Below, in pieces: positions 54,505 to 63,755 of a stretch of 64,000 nt of DNA. The notes beneath the pieces are model-generated. The model had not been told where the DNA came from, made no database searches, and saw only the letters and a program-made list of their open reading frames with translations. The position numbers were made by a program, and so were the translations under genes. How positions within the stretch are numbered: position 1 is the stretch's first letter; the number at the start of each line of letters is the position of its first letter. Source of the stretch: Anodontia alba (taxonomy: Eukaryota; Mollusca; Bivalvia; Lucinida; Lucinidae); the NCBI GenBank assembly GCA_964016985.1, contig OZ024837.1:42194018-42258017 (forward strand), in the 5' to 3' direction.

Positions 54505-55215
54505 AGTAAATGTCCTAAAATTTCAAACATTTTTCCATATTTTTTTTGCCTAAATTTTGCTTTTTATTATATACAAAGTAAAGAAATATAGAGAATTATT
54601 AATGAAATAAAATGCATATTTCGAAAAAGTTATATTTTCACTAGTGAAAATATAAAACATAGTTTCACTCCTCTGAGCAGTGAAAAATATAAGATCTGGA
54701 ACTACTTCACACTCGTAAAAATTCAAATGTTTTCATTACACGAGATGAAAACTTTTCTGGTATTCACTGAAAAAGAGTAAAATTTAATTTTCTTTTTATT
54801 TTATTGTTTACAGGCCAATGCGCGTTTCTGACATCATATATAACGTCACCAAACAAAACATGAACGTCATGGCGTCAACGTCGACTTCCCCTTGCAAATG
54901 CAAGATTTGCATCTCTTCTATCGAAAGTGATGTATATAATAAAAAGAAAATTCAAATGTTTGTCGTGAATATGACTTTTATTTCATCTTGTGAAGTGAAA
55001 AAAAATGTGTAATTCATTCGTGCCTTCGGCATTCGTGCCACTCCAAACATTTGAATATCCTCTATTTATTCAATTCTTTCTTAATTACTTAGTGGTAATG
55101 CAAATATGATAGATCCTGCTCTTCCTCAGGAGCAGAGGAGCAGTCTGATCTGGGTCTGCATTGTTTGCATAAGCCATTTTGTCAGAAACTTTGGTGTATG
55201 AAATTTTAGGACATT
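54505..55215. mobile_element. MITE-R split by a 0.5-kb insertion
   Basis: GTAAATGTCCTAAAATTTCA and GCCTAAATTTTGCTTTTTAT at the left. From 55090 come GATCCTGCTCTTCCTCAGGAGCAG, TCTGGGTCTGCATTGTTTGC and AATTTTAGGACATTTACTGT at the right. Confidence 0.72.
54572..55080. mobile_element. Unclassified insertion in MITE-R
   Basis: Contains TTTTCACTAGTGAAAATATAA (dyad), GAGCAGTGAAAAATATAAGA, a CpG-richer middle (GGCGTCAACGTCGACTTC) and CGTGCCTTCGGCATTCGTGC. CAAATGTTTTCATT and CAAACATTTGAATA suggest imperfect internal inversion. The class is unknown. Confidence 0.45.
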
Positions 55216-55389
55216 TACTGTAACTAGGGTTAGACCGATTTCTTCTCGTTAATTAAAAACATACTAAAATCATCACAAATTCATTTTGTTTCAGAACCAA
55301 AGTCCCAAGTGCATTGTAACAGAGTCAATCCAGTAATTGTCTACTGTAATTACTCTTAATTTATTTGTACAACTTAATTTCTTGCAAAT

Positions 55390-55623
55390 CTAACGCTTAG
55401 CACTCTGGGCAAAATTTTCAGCACAAACCTTTTGAAAAAGTTTTCTTATTTTTCCAAGAAAATAGGATTTGATATTTTATGCAAACTGTCCCCAATGGAG
55501 ACAATTGTCTTCAATGGAGACAAGTTGCATGAAATGTCTAATCCTGCTTTTTGGGTAAAAGGGAAAGAAAAATATCACTAATTTGGCTTCTGCTGAACAA
55601 GTCCAGCGAATTGTAAAGGTTAA
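55390..55623. mobile_element. MITE-F
   Basis: TAACGCTTAGCACTCTGGGC at the left and GCGAATTGTAAAGGTTAA at the right. The doubled centre is AATGGAGACAATTGTCTTCAATGGAGACAA. Confidence 0.72.
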
Positions 55624-55691
55624 ATTGGTTTGTACATGCTCAATGTTAAAAAATAAAAGTGAAGCTACATAACTAGGGAATGCTACTATCA

Positions 55692-55735
55692 CAATCCTCC
55701 CTCCCTCCTCCCCCTCCCCCTCCTTCCCCCACCAA
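55692..55735. repeat. Pyrimidine tract (CTCC)n
   Basis: CCTCCCTCCCTCCTCCCCCT-type sequence, C-rich on the plus strand. 55624-56057 is otherwise unassigned. Confidence 0.85.
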
Positions 55736-56057
55736 TTCCCCTAAAGAAGGAGAGACAAAGAACAAATAATGACAAAACACACATAAAAGGACCAAGGCAA
55801 AAACAAGGCCTCTCAAGACTTCTAATAAAACTTAGTCCCCAATTTTCATTCTTTTGTGTGTTTTTTGTTTCCAAAGCAAACCTTTTAGATTTTATTCTTT
55901 CCAATTGTACTGACCCATTTTCTGTAGGATTGTTGTTGCCCTCAGATGTATAATCTCATTCACCCATTATTGCAATTTAATACTTTTTGTTTCTTTTTAA
56001 AACAAGAACTATAATAGCTGAAAATCATATGCTCTAGGTCAGTGAGGCTGGTGCACT

Positions 56058-56268
56058 TTAACCCTTTCCATGCTGAATAAATTAAGATGCCACACCCACT
56101 TCAATTTTTCATCCAATCAGATCACTTGATCCAGATTGTTGATATAAATTCACATACTGAATGGCAAATAGTGAAGATCCTGATCAGTTGGCTTCTTAGA
56201 AGCCAACTGATCTGGATCTACAATTTGCAAACACAGTGTATATCCGGGTTCAACAGGACAAGAGTTAA
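56058..56268 (+). mobile_element. MITE-A
   Basis: TTAACCCTTTCCATGCTGAA to CAACAGGACAAGAGTTAA. The right hairpin arm has lost CTGTTTG-type bases. Confidence 0.88.
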
Positions 56269-56641
56269 AAGGGGCGTTAACATTATCCCTGCAAAAAGAT
56301 GTTGACAGTTCATTTTTAGATCCAGAAAATTTGTCCTACCAAGTTGCAGTTAATTCCAGTGCCCTATAGCCCAGTTTACTAACCACTGCCCCATAAACAC
56401 ACAATGCCATTTGGACATAGCTGTCACCTTCGAACCACGTTGTGTGTTTGCCGGGTGTGCTTCTATGTATATGTTAAAAAAGATAACACCAATATAATGC
56501 ACAAACCATTGTGCTGCCATGCAAATCATAGGGTAAAAGTCTACAAACTACAGAAGAATATGACAAAACTGTAAAAGGACATATTCTGAAGCATTTTTGT
56601 CAATTCTGAATCTCTGTCTATTATAGACCAGGCTGTTTCAT
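56269..56641. other. No recognised feature
   Basis: No tandem unit or MITE end seen. Confidence 0.5.
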
Positions 56642-56919
56642 CATTATGAAAACAAATCTCTTCAAATATATAGAAAATTTCACTACCAAAAATTGAAAAT
56701 TTTCAGATAAACAATGCTGATATTTTTCATATTTCTGCTCAAAACATAGATTGTGGGTACTCGTTAGAACCACCTCGATGAAGCAGTTCTAACAAGTACC
56801 CACAATCTAAGTTTTTGAGCAGAAATAAAAAAATAATGTATACCCCTGTAAACCCCAGTTTTACTATATAACAGTGGGGTTTATGGGGGTCAAAATTATA
56901 TAGACATGTTTTCGTGATG
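56642..56919 (+). mobile_element. MITE-C
   Basis: CATTATGAAAACAAATCTCT to GACATGTTTTCGTGATG. More diverged at the left end than other copies. Confidence 0.88.
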
Positions 56920-56955
56920 TTAAAGAGAAAGGCAATTTAGAAAGAAAGTATGTCT

Positions 56956-57265
56956 TTGTTTGTTTGTGTTGAGGTTTTATGGCCCAGTCAACCCAATGGG
57001 GTCATGTAGAGCGTGGTCAGTTTACTTAACCACACATTTACTGGGCAGGCTTAGTCCTCTAAGCAGTTAACCAGTATTGTGCACATTCTTTCGCCAGAAA
57101 ACTGACAACTGCCCTTCTTGTATCAGCGGAAGGGAGAGAATGACCATAGAAAATATTTCATGATCAATCTCCACAAAAGAATGTTGCCGACCTCAGCAGG
57201 GGTTTAACCCGCGACCTCCTGGTCTCCAGTCAGATGGCGCATCCAACTGAGCCACCGAGGCCGGC
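56956..57265 (-). mobile_element. SINE-1, full length, 14-bp target duplication
   Basis: AAGAAAGTATGTCT at 56942-56955 and 57266-57279. The head at the right reads GCCGGCCTCGGTGGCTCAGTTGG on the minus strand with box B GGGTTAAACCCC. The tail is TTTGTTTGTTTGTGTTGAGG. Confidence 0.95.
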
Positions 57266-57665
57266 AAGAAAGTATGTCTATCAGGGTAGAACTTTCCAAG
57301 CCAAAGCATTTGGTACAAGTTTGATCAAAATCAACAAGCTAATAAGAATGTTACTGGAGTTTAAATATTTGAAAACCATCTGTCATGGAGGCCGCCTTTT
57401 CTTAGGCTTTGTGACGTCACACAGCCCTAATTGAATATGCATAAGTAAAATAAACAACATATAGATGGATGTTTTGTCTTAATGTTTCTGAACATGTTTT
57501 CCTAAAGTTGTAAGCAACTTATTTTCTAAAAACAAATGCTTTGGATATAAAAATAATGCAACATTTTAAAGTTTAAAAATTCTTGAAATCTCATTAAACA
57601 TTCAAAATGGCAGTGCCAATGTCAGTCATGTTAAATCCTTCAAACAATTATAACTTACTAGTTTT

Positions 57666-57974
57666 TTGTTTGTTTGTGTTGAAGTTTTACGGCCCAGTCA
57701 ACCCAATGGGGTCATGTCCAGCGCCGTCAGTTTACCTAACCACACGTTTACTGGGCAGGCTTAGTCCTCTAAGCAGATAATCAGTATTGTGCACATTCTT
57801 TTGCCAGAAACTTACAACTGCCCTTCTTGAATCAGCGGAAGGGAGAGAATGACCATAGAAAATAATTCATGATCAATCTCCACGAAAGAATGTTGCCGAC
57901 CTCGGCAGGGGTTTAACCCGCAACCTCCTGGTCTCCAGTCGGACGGCGCATCCAACTGAGCCACCGAGGCCGGC
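57666..57974 (-). mobile_element. SINE-1 (duplication copy 2)
   Basis: It keeps CpG dinucleotides lost in copy 1 (TTACGGCCC, CACACGTTTA, CTCCACGAAAG). Followed by the same AAGAAAGTATGTCT but not preceded by it. Confidence 0.93.
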
Positions 57975-58567
57975 AAGAAAGTATGTCTATCAGGGTAGAA
58001 CTTTCCAAGCCAAAACATTTGGTACAAGTTTGATCAAAATCAACAAGCTAAAAAGAATGTTACTGGAGTTTAAATATTTGAAAACCATCTGTCATGGAGG
58101 CCGCCTTTTCTTAGGCTTTGTGACGTCACACAGCCCTAATTGAATATGCATAAGTAAAATAAACAACATATAGATGGATGTTTTGTCTTAATGTTTCTGA
58201 ACATGTTTTCCTAAAGTTGTAAGCATCTTATTTTCTAAAAACAAATGCTTTGGATATAAAAATAGTGCAACATTTTAAGGTTTAAAAATTCTTGAAATCT
58301 CATTAAACATTCAAAATGGCAGCACCAATGTCAGTCATATTAAATCCTTCAAACAATTATAACTTTGCTAGTTTTTGACCAATTTTCAGCAAACATGTAT
58401 GAATCTTTAATATTTGTTAAGCTCTCTATTGTGAAATATATTTTATATTAGGGTTGCATTCCTTCTAAGATTTTAATTTATAAAATTCAATCTGTATATT
58501 CAAAACAATTGTCTAATTCAAAACTGTTAGCTAGTCTCAAATGTCTTCAGAATACACAGGTTGGTTT

Positions 58568-58725
58568 TTGTTTGTGTTGAGGGTTTTACTGCCCAGTCAA
58601 CCCAATGGGTTCATGTTGAGCACGGTCAGCCTAAGCACTCTTAATGAGTACCCACAACATATGTTTTCATGGAGAAACAAGAAAAATTAAAAAAAAAAAA
58701 AATGTGCCATATGTGAGGAGCTATG
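58568..58725 (-). mobile_element. SINE-1 tail fragment joined to a MITE-D right half
   Basis: 58568-58634 is the SINE tail (TTTTTGTTTGTGTTGAGGGT to GAGCACGGTCAG). From 58635 comes ACTCTTAATGAGTACCCACAA to GAGGAGCTATGA, a D right half with an A14 run. 58379-58567 is unassigned. Confidence 0.75.
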
Positions 58726-58732
58726 ATATTGT

Positions 58733-58931
58733 GTCATAAATTAAGATGCCATGCCCACTTTGAATTTTCAGCCAATCAGATTACTTGATCCAAGCTGTTG
58801 ATACAAATTTACATACTTAATGACAAAAAGTACAGATCCAGATCAGTTGGCCTCTGAAGAAGCCAACTGATCTGGATCTACACTGTTTGCAAAGGCAGGG
58901 TTTAAGCCAGGTTCAGCAGGACAAGAGTTAA
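58733..58931 (+). mobile_element. MITE-A lacking its left end
   Basis: Starts inside the element at AAATTAAGATGCCATGCCCA and ends CAGCAGGACAAGAGTTAA. It shares its last TTAA with the next copy. Confidence 0.88.
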
Positions 58932-59140
58932 CTCTTGTCCTGCTGAATAAATTAAGATGCCATGCCCACTTCTAATTTTCAGCCAATCAGATTGCTTGAT
59001 CCATATTGTTGCTATAAATTCACAAACTTGATGACAAACAGTGCAGATCCAGATCAGTTGGCTTCTTCAGAAGCCAACTGACCTGGATTTACACTGTTTG
59101 CAAAACAGGGTATGTCCGGGTTCAGCAGGACAAGGGTTAA
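58928..59140 (+). mobile_element. MITE-A, tandem neighbour
   Basis: TTAACTCTTGTCCTGCTGAA to CAGCAGGACAAGGGTTAA. Head-to-tail with the previous copy through one TTAA. Confidence 0.92.
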
Positions 59141-59316
59141 ATGTAGCAATATCTTTCCATCACCTTAGATAGCATGATGACATTATTTATTAACAAAAAC
59201 TTTGCATCATCCTGCAATGCCCATCAACTCTGGTAGGTCGAGACAACATGGTTTTAAAAATGAGTAAGCTAATGCATTCACTTTCAAGGTGATGGCCATC
59301 ATGGCAGCTGACACAG

Positions 59317-59595
59317 CATTACGAAAACATGCCTATTCAAACATACTGAAAATTTTATCACCAAAAAATGAATATTTTCAGATAAAATATTCTGATATTT
59401 TTTCTTATTTCTGCTCAAAATATAGATTGTGGGTACTCATTAGAACTGCCTCACTGAGGCAGTTCTAACGAGTACCCACAATTTGTGTTTTGAGCAGAAA
59501 TAAGAAAAATAATGTATGCCCCTGTAAACCCCAGTTTTACTATATAAAAGTGGGGTTTAATGGGGTCAAAATAATATAGGCATGTTTTTGTGATG
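59317..59595 (+). mobile_element. MITE-C
   Basis: CATTACGAAAACATGCCTAT to GGCATGTTTTTGTGATG. The centre is GAACTGCCTCACTGAGGCAGTTC, a perfect dyad. Confidence 0.92.
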
Positions 59596-59690
59596 GTGTT
59601 CTATCGAACTCTAGGAAATGAAAGCTATCATATTCAAAGGCCTTATTATGTTAGCCAAGAAAGCACTAAAATCTGATCTGCATGTAACTA

Positions 59691-59877
59691 CCCAGGGGAC
59701 ACATAATGTTTAAACAACGTCACACTAACAAAGTTGCAATGCTTTGACATTTATACAATGTCACATTAATGTTGATGCAATGTCATGACATTGCATCTAC
59801 TTAATGCGACAGTAGTATAGTGCCTGCCTATACTACTTGCGACCTTGTATAAACATCATATGCATCCTCGGCAGGGT
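59691..59877. mobile_element. H palindrome, decayed, with an inserted hairpin
   Basis: CCCAGGGGACACATAATGTT at the left and AACATCATATGCATCCTCGG at the right. Many ACGT words have become ATGT or ACAT. 59803-59842 holds GCGACAGTAGTATAGTGC with its near inverse. Confidence 0.75.
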
Positions 59878-60032
59878 ATTTCCATACAGGGTTTGGAAAC
59901 ATCAAACGCCTTCAAAATATAATTCTTATCAGTTGTTTCAAAACTCTGATTAAAAGACCCTGATCAAAAAAACTGAATTACTCAGCACTCACAATGAAAG
60001 TAACAGGGATATTATTACTATTATCATTTTTT

Positions 60033-60345
60033 TACTGAATAAATTCCCCCACACACTATACATTGGAAGAGTCAAATTTCATTTTAACATATGTCAGGCT
60101 ATGTGATTTAGATATTTCCAGAGAAAAATGGCTAAACTATTTGCAAACAGTGGTGAACCCCTGTTCAGATGCTGCATGTTGATCTGATCTGGGTCTGCAC
60201 TGTTTGCCAATTACCCCTTTGGGGTATTCCAGACTAAAATATGTTAATGACACATCAACCCTAGAAGGTCATTTTGTGTTGTCTCCTAGAGAAAAAACAA
60301 AGGAAGGAAAGAGAAAAATAAAGAATAAGAAAGAAAAAGCGAATT
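60033..60345 (-). mobile_element. MITE-B next to a SINE-2 fragment
   Basis: MITE-B runs 60033-60247 (CTGAATAAATTCCCCCACAC to CCAGACTAAAATATGTTAA). From 60244 comes TTAATGACACATCAACCCTA and TGTTGTCTCCTAGAGAAAAA, SINE-2 wording. MITE-B may have used the TTAA in GTTTAATGACAC of SINE-2. Confidence 0.75.
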
Positions 60346-60349
60346 ACGG

Positions 60350-60845
60350 AAAAATTTGGTAAATATCCTAAAATTTTGAATACGTTATTTCATACTTTTT
60401 GGGCCTAAATTTTGCTTTTTTTGCTTTCTTAAAATACTTAATGGCAAACAGTGCAGACCCTGATCAAACTGCTCCTGAAGGAGCAGTCTGATCTGGGTCT
60501 GCACTGTTTGCATATGCCATTTTGTCAGACATTTTGGATACAAAACTTTAGCATCACAAAAACATACCTATATAATTTTGACCCCCTTAAACTCCACTCT
60601 TATATAGTAAAACTGGGGTTTACAGGGGTATACATTATTTTTCTTATTTCTGCTCAAAAACATAGATTGTGGGTACTCGTTAGAACCGCCTCACCAAGGC
60701 GGTTCTACTGAATACCCACAATCTATGTTTTGACCAGAAATATGAAAAATATCAGATGTTTTTATCTGAAAATTTTCAGTTTTTGGAGGTGAAATTTTCT
60801 ACATATTTGAATAGGCGTGTTTTTGTAATGGGACATTCATCGTCC
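60350..60845. mobile_element. MITE-R split by MITE-C
   Basis: GGTAAATATCCTAAAATTTTG at the left. The hairpin is GGCAAACAGTGCAGACCCTG with GGGTCTGCACTGTTTGC around CTGCTCCTGAAGGAGCAG. ACTTTAG then MITE-C then GGACATT restores the expected right end. Confidence 0.82.
60552..60830 (-). mobile_element. MITE-C inside MITE-R
   Basis: CATCACAAAAACATACCTAT to GGCGTGTTTTTGTAATG. The centre is GAACCGCCTCACCAAGGCGGTTC. Confidence 0.92.
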
Positions 60846-60971
60846 TAACATGCCCCCTTCCCATACCTGTACAGCAGACCCTTACCTCCCACCCTGGGAG
60901 AAGGATATACTGTATATAATAATCCTTACACAGAGTGTTTTGTTTTTTTCTGCAGAGAAAATAAAGCTTAA

Positions 60972-61613
60972 TACCGTATTTGACCTAATTACAGCACATA
61001 CTCCTCATCACGAAAACATGCCTTTACAGTGTTGACCCCCTTAAACCCTAGTTTTATATAGTAAAACTGGGGTTTACATGGGTATACATTATTTTTCTTA
61101 ATTCTGCTAAAACCATAGATTGTGCGTACTCCTTATAACCGCCTCGCCAGGACAGTTCTAACGAGTACCCACAATCTATGTTTTGAGCAGAAATATGAAA
61201 AATACCAGAATTTTTATCTGAAAATTTTCATTTTTTGGAGGTAAAATTTTCAATATATGTCAATAGGCATGTTTTCGTAATGATAAGCGCACAGTCAAGC
61301 AATTCCATAGTCTTCAGATTACAGCCAGTGTACTTTTTGTCGACTTCTTTATAAAGGCATATGTTGTGGGTAACCATTTGAATTGCATCTTGTTGATGCA
61401 ATTCAAATGAGTACCCACAACATATGCTTTTATAAAGAAAATCAGAAAAAAAAATAAAACACAATAACATCACATAAGCATCATTTAATAAGTCCTTCAC
61501 TGATCTTTGTTTAAGTGTACCCTTAGTATCAGTGGATACGTATTTTGCCACAAGTTTCCCTGTAATTTTGAAAAACCTAAGCGCACGACGCGGTAAGTAG
61601 GTTGAATACGGTA
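60972..61613. mobile_element. MITE-N split by MITE-C
   Basis: TACCGTATTTGACCTAATTA at the left and TAGGTTGAATACGGTA at the right. The perfect arms TTTGAATTGCATC and GATGCAATTCAAA sit between CATATGTTGTGGGTA blocks. Without MITE-C it is about 365 bp. Confidence 0.85.
61006..61282 (-). mobile_element. MITE-C inside MITE-N
   Basis: CATCACGAAAACATGCCTTT to GGCATGTTTTCGTAATG. The centre is AACCGCCTCGCCAGGACAGTT. Confidence 0.92.
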
Positions 61614-61670
61614 TTTCATGTAAATCATGTCAAGAATAGATTTTGTCTACTACAAGTTTGCCAACCAATT

Positions 61671-61920
61671 TTAGTATGGAGACCCCAAAAAGGGTAAATG
61701 GCAAACAGTGCAGACCCAGATCAGATGCCACAGAATGCAGCATCTGATCAGGGTTCCAGCCAGTTGCAAGTTGTTTAGTCATTCTTCCTTAGGAATATCT
61801 AAGACACATCCTAAAACTCAAATTACTGTGTGCGCGTGTTTGTCTCTGTGTGTGTGTGTGTGTGTGTGTGTGTAAGTGTAGGAGAGGGGGTGGGAGTTAT
61901 TCAGTCTAAAACGGATTACA
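61671..61920 (+). mobile_element. MITE-B with (TG)n expansion
   Basis: TTAGTATGGAGACCCCAAAA at the left, hairpin GCAGACCCAGATCAGATGCC, then after the microsatellite GGGAGTTATTCAGTCTAAAACGG, the usual B right end. Confidence 0.72.
61847..61873. repeat. (TG)n microsatellite
   Basis: About 13 TG repeats inside the right part of MITE-B. Confidence 0.93.
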
Positions 61921-62167
61921 ACTGCAAGGGAAATAATCATAAAAAACAAAGCGAGTATACCTTCAGGAATTATCTTTCCTGTATTTAAATAAGACAAGCC
62001 ATGTCTCATGAGGTCTATTGATCTAACATAAGAATGGATAGAGTTTCCAGACAAAATAAAGCTGATATTTTTCCGATTTCTCCAAAAATCATATATTGTT
62101 GAACTTCAATGCTATTCTCTTATTGAGTCATTCTACAATGCATTTTTTATGGAGAAATACTAACTGA

Positions 62168-62375
62168 CTTTAGACTGAATAAACTCTTCCTACACCACAC
62201 ACACTATATATTGGAAGGGTCCAGTTTTAAATTTAGGTATATCAGGCCTTATGATTTAGATATTCCTAGAGGAAAATGGCTAAACTATTTGCAAACAGTG
62301 GAGACCCTGATCAGATGCCACATTCTGTTTGCCAACTATCCTTTTTGGGGTCTCCAGACTAAAATGGGCTAAATT
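62168..62375 (-). mobile_element. MITE-B
   Basis: TTTAGACTGAATAAACTCTT to CCAGACTAAAATGGGCTAA. The second hairpin arm is truncated to TTCTGTTTGCC. 61921-62167 has only a weak D-like dyad (TTCTCCAAAAATCATATATT). Confidence 0.82.
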
Positions 62376-62601
62376 AACCCATTGTAGTCTGGATACCCCT
62401 AAAAGGGTAATTGGCAAACAATGCAGACCCAGATAAGATGCCGCAGAACATGGCATCTGATCAGGGTCTCCATTGTTTGCAAATAGTTTACCCATTTTTC
62501 TCTAGGAATATCTAAATCTCATAGCTTGATGTACCTAAAATTGAAATTGGACTCCTCCAGTATATAGTGTGGGAGAGTCTATTCAGTCTGCAATGGGTTA
62601 T
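62374..62601 (+). mobile_element. MITE-B, inverted neighbour
   Basis: TTAACCCATTGTAGTCTGGA to TTCAGTCTGCAATGGGTTA. Back-to-back with the previous copy, joined at TTAA. Confidence 0.9.
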
Positions 62602-62604
62602 TCA

Positions 62605-62765
62605 CCTGAATACCTCATTTACACATAGTATTCCTTACCGTAATTGTCCTAATATTTGAAAAGGTCCATTTTGTTACCGATGATGTGTCTAAAACCTGCT
62701 GGATGAGTGACAAACAAAGTGCACCCTGATCAATTATTAGGGTTATTTTGGTACTCTGGTATCAG
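62605..62765. mobile_element. MITE-P fragment
   Basis: CCGTAATTGTCCTAATATTT, GTCTAAAACCTGCTGGATGA and GTGCACCCTGATCA; then it stops short of the second hairpin arm. Confidence 0.55.
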
Positions 62766-62775
62766 TAAATTCAAT

Positions 62776-62989
62776 TTAACCCTTGTCCTGCTGAACCCGG
62801 ATATATCCAACCTTTGCAAACAGTGTAGATCCAGATCAGTTGGCTTCTGGAGAAGCCAACTGATCTGGATCCGCACTGTTTGTCATTAAATATGTGAATT
62901 TCTGTCCAAAACCCAGATCAAGGAATCTGATTGGCTGGCAATTTGAAGTGGGAGTGGCATCTTAATTTATTCAGCAAGGCAAGGGTTAA
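62776..62989 (-). mobile_element. MITE-A, intact
   Basis: TTAACCCTTGTCCTGCTGAA to CAGCAAGGCAAGGGTTAA. The loop is GGCTTCTGGAGAAGCC. Confidence 0.93.
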
Positions 62990-63115
62990 ACAACCCATTC
63001 CTCTAGTTTTTACTACTGTGTGTTCAAAGGTGGGTGGTTCTTGTGTTCTGCCTGTGGCCTTGCGGCTACTCACTGCAGGACTTTTTTCATGAGTCATCCT
63101 GTTCATTGTCTTGTG

Positions 63116-63328
63116 TTAACCCTTGTTATGCTGAATAAATTAAGATGCCACACCCACTTCTAGTTGTCAGCCAATCAGATTGTTTGATCCAGATTGTTGA
63201 TACAAATTTACGTACTGAATGACAAACAGTGTAGACCCAGATCAGTTGGCTTCTTCAGAAACCAACTGATCTGGATCGACACTGTTTGCAAAGGTAGGGT
63301 ATATCCGGGTTCAGCAGGACAGGGTTAA
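63116..63328 (+). mobile_element. MITE-A, intact
   Basis: TTAACCCTTGTTATGCTGAA to CAGCAGGACAGGGTTAA. Confidence 0.93.
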
Positions 63329-63527
63329 GTGGATCTTATTTAGCATTACGACTGCTTCTCCAGGAATTTCTACACTATTTTTTCTATAGTTCCAATGCCA
63401 ACTAGACTAGCTACTAGTCGGATATCAATATTATTTTCATCAATCAATTATAATTATTAATTTACTTTAATGAACTAAGGGTCATCTACTACTTACTGCT
63501 TGATAAAAGTCTAAATTCTGACTAGCT

Positions 63528-63755
63528 TTAACCCTTGTCCTGCTAAATAAATTAAGATGCCACACCCACTTCTAATTTTCAGCCAATCAGATTACTTGAT
63601 CCAGATTTTTGCTATAAATTCACATACTTAAAGGCAAACAGTGCAGATCCAGATCAGTTGGCTTCAATCAGTTGGGTCCTTCAGAAGCCAACAGATCTGG
63701 ATCTACACTGTTTGTAACAGCAGGGTATATCCGGGTTCAGCTGGACAAGGGTTAA
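63528..63755 (+). mobile_element. MITE-A with loop insertion
   Basis: TTAACCCTTGTCCTGCTAAA to CAGCTGGACAAGGGTTAA. The loop has an extra partial arm (TTCAATCAGTTGGGTCC). 63329-63527 is unassigned. Confidence 0.92.

Larger units (their letters stand above)
56956..58378. repeat. 709-bp tandem duplication (SINE-1 plus flank)
   Basis: GGCAAGAAAGTATGTCTATC occurs at 57263 and 57972. The following about 390 bp (GAACTTTCCAAGCCAAAGCA to ACAATTATAACTT) are nearly identical. Only copy 1 keeps the left target duplication, so the SINE inserted first and the block was duplicated later. Both contain GTGACGTCAC. Confidence 0.92.

Noticed and set aside
54818..55012. Small cysteine-containing peptide ORF (CKCKICISS)
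   Set aside because: 64 aa inside a repetitive insertion, with no signal peptide or family pattern.
61818..62054. ORF with His-Thr repeats
   Set aside because: Produced by the (TG)n microsatellite read on the minus strand.
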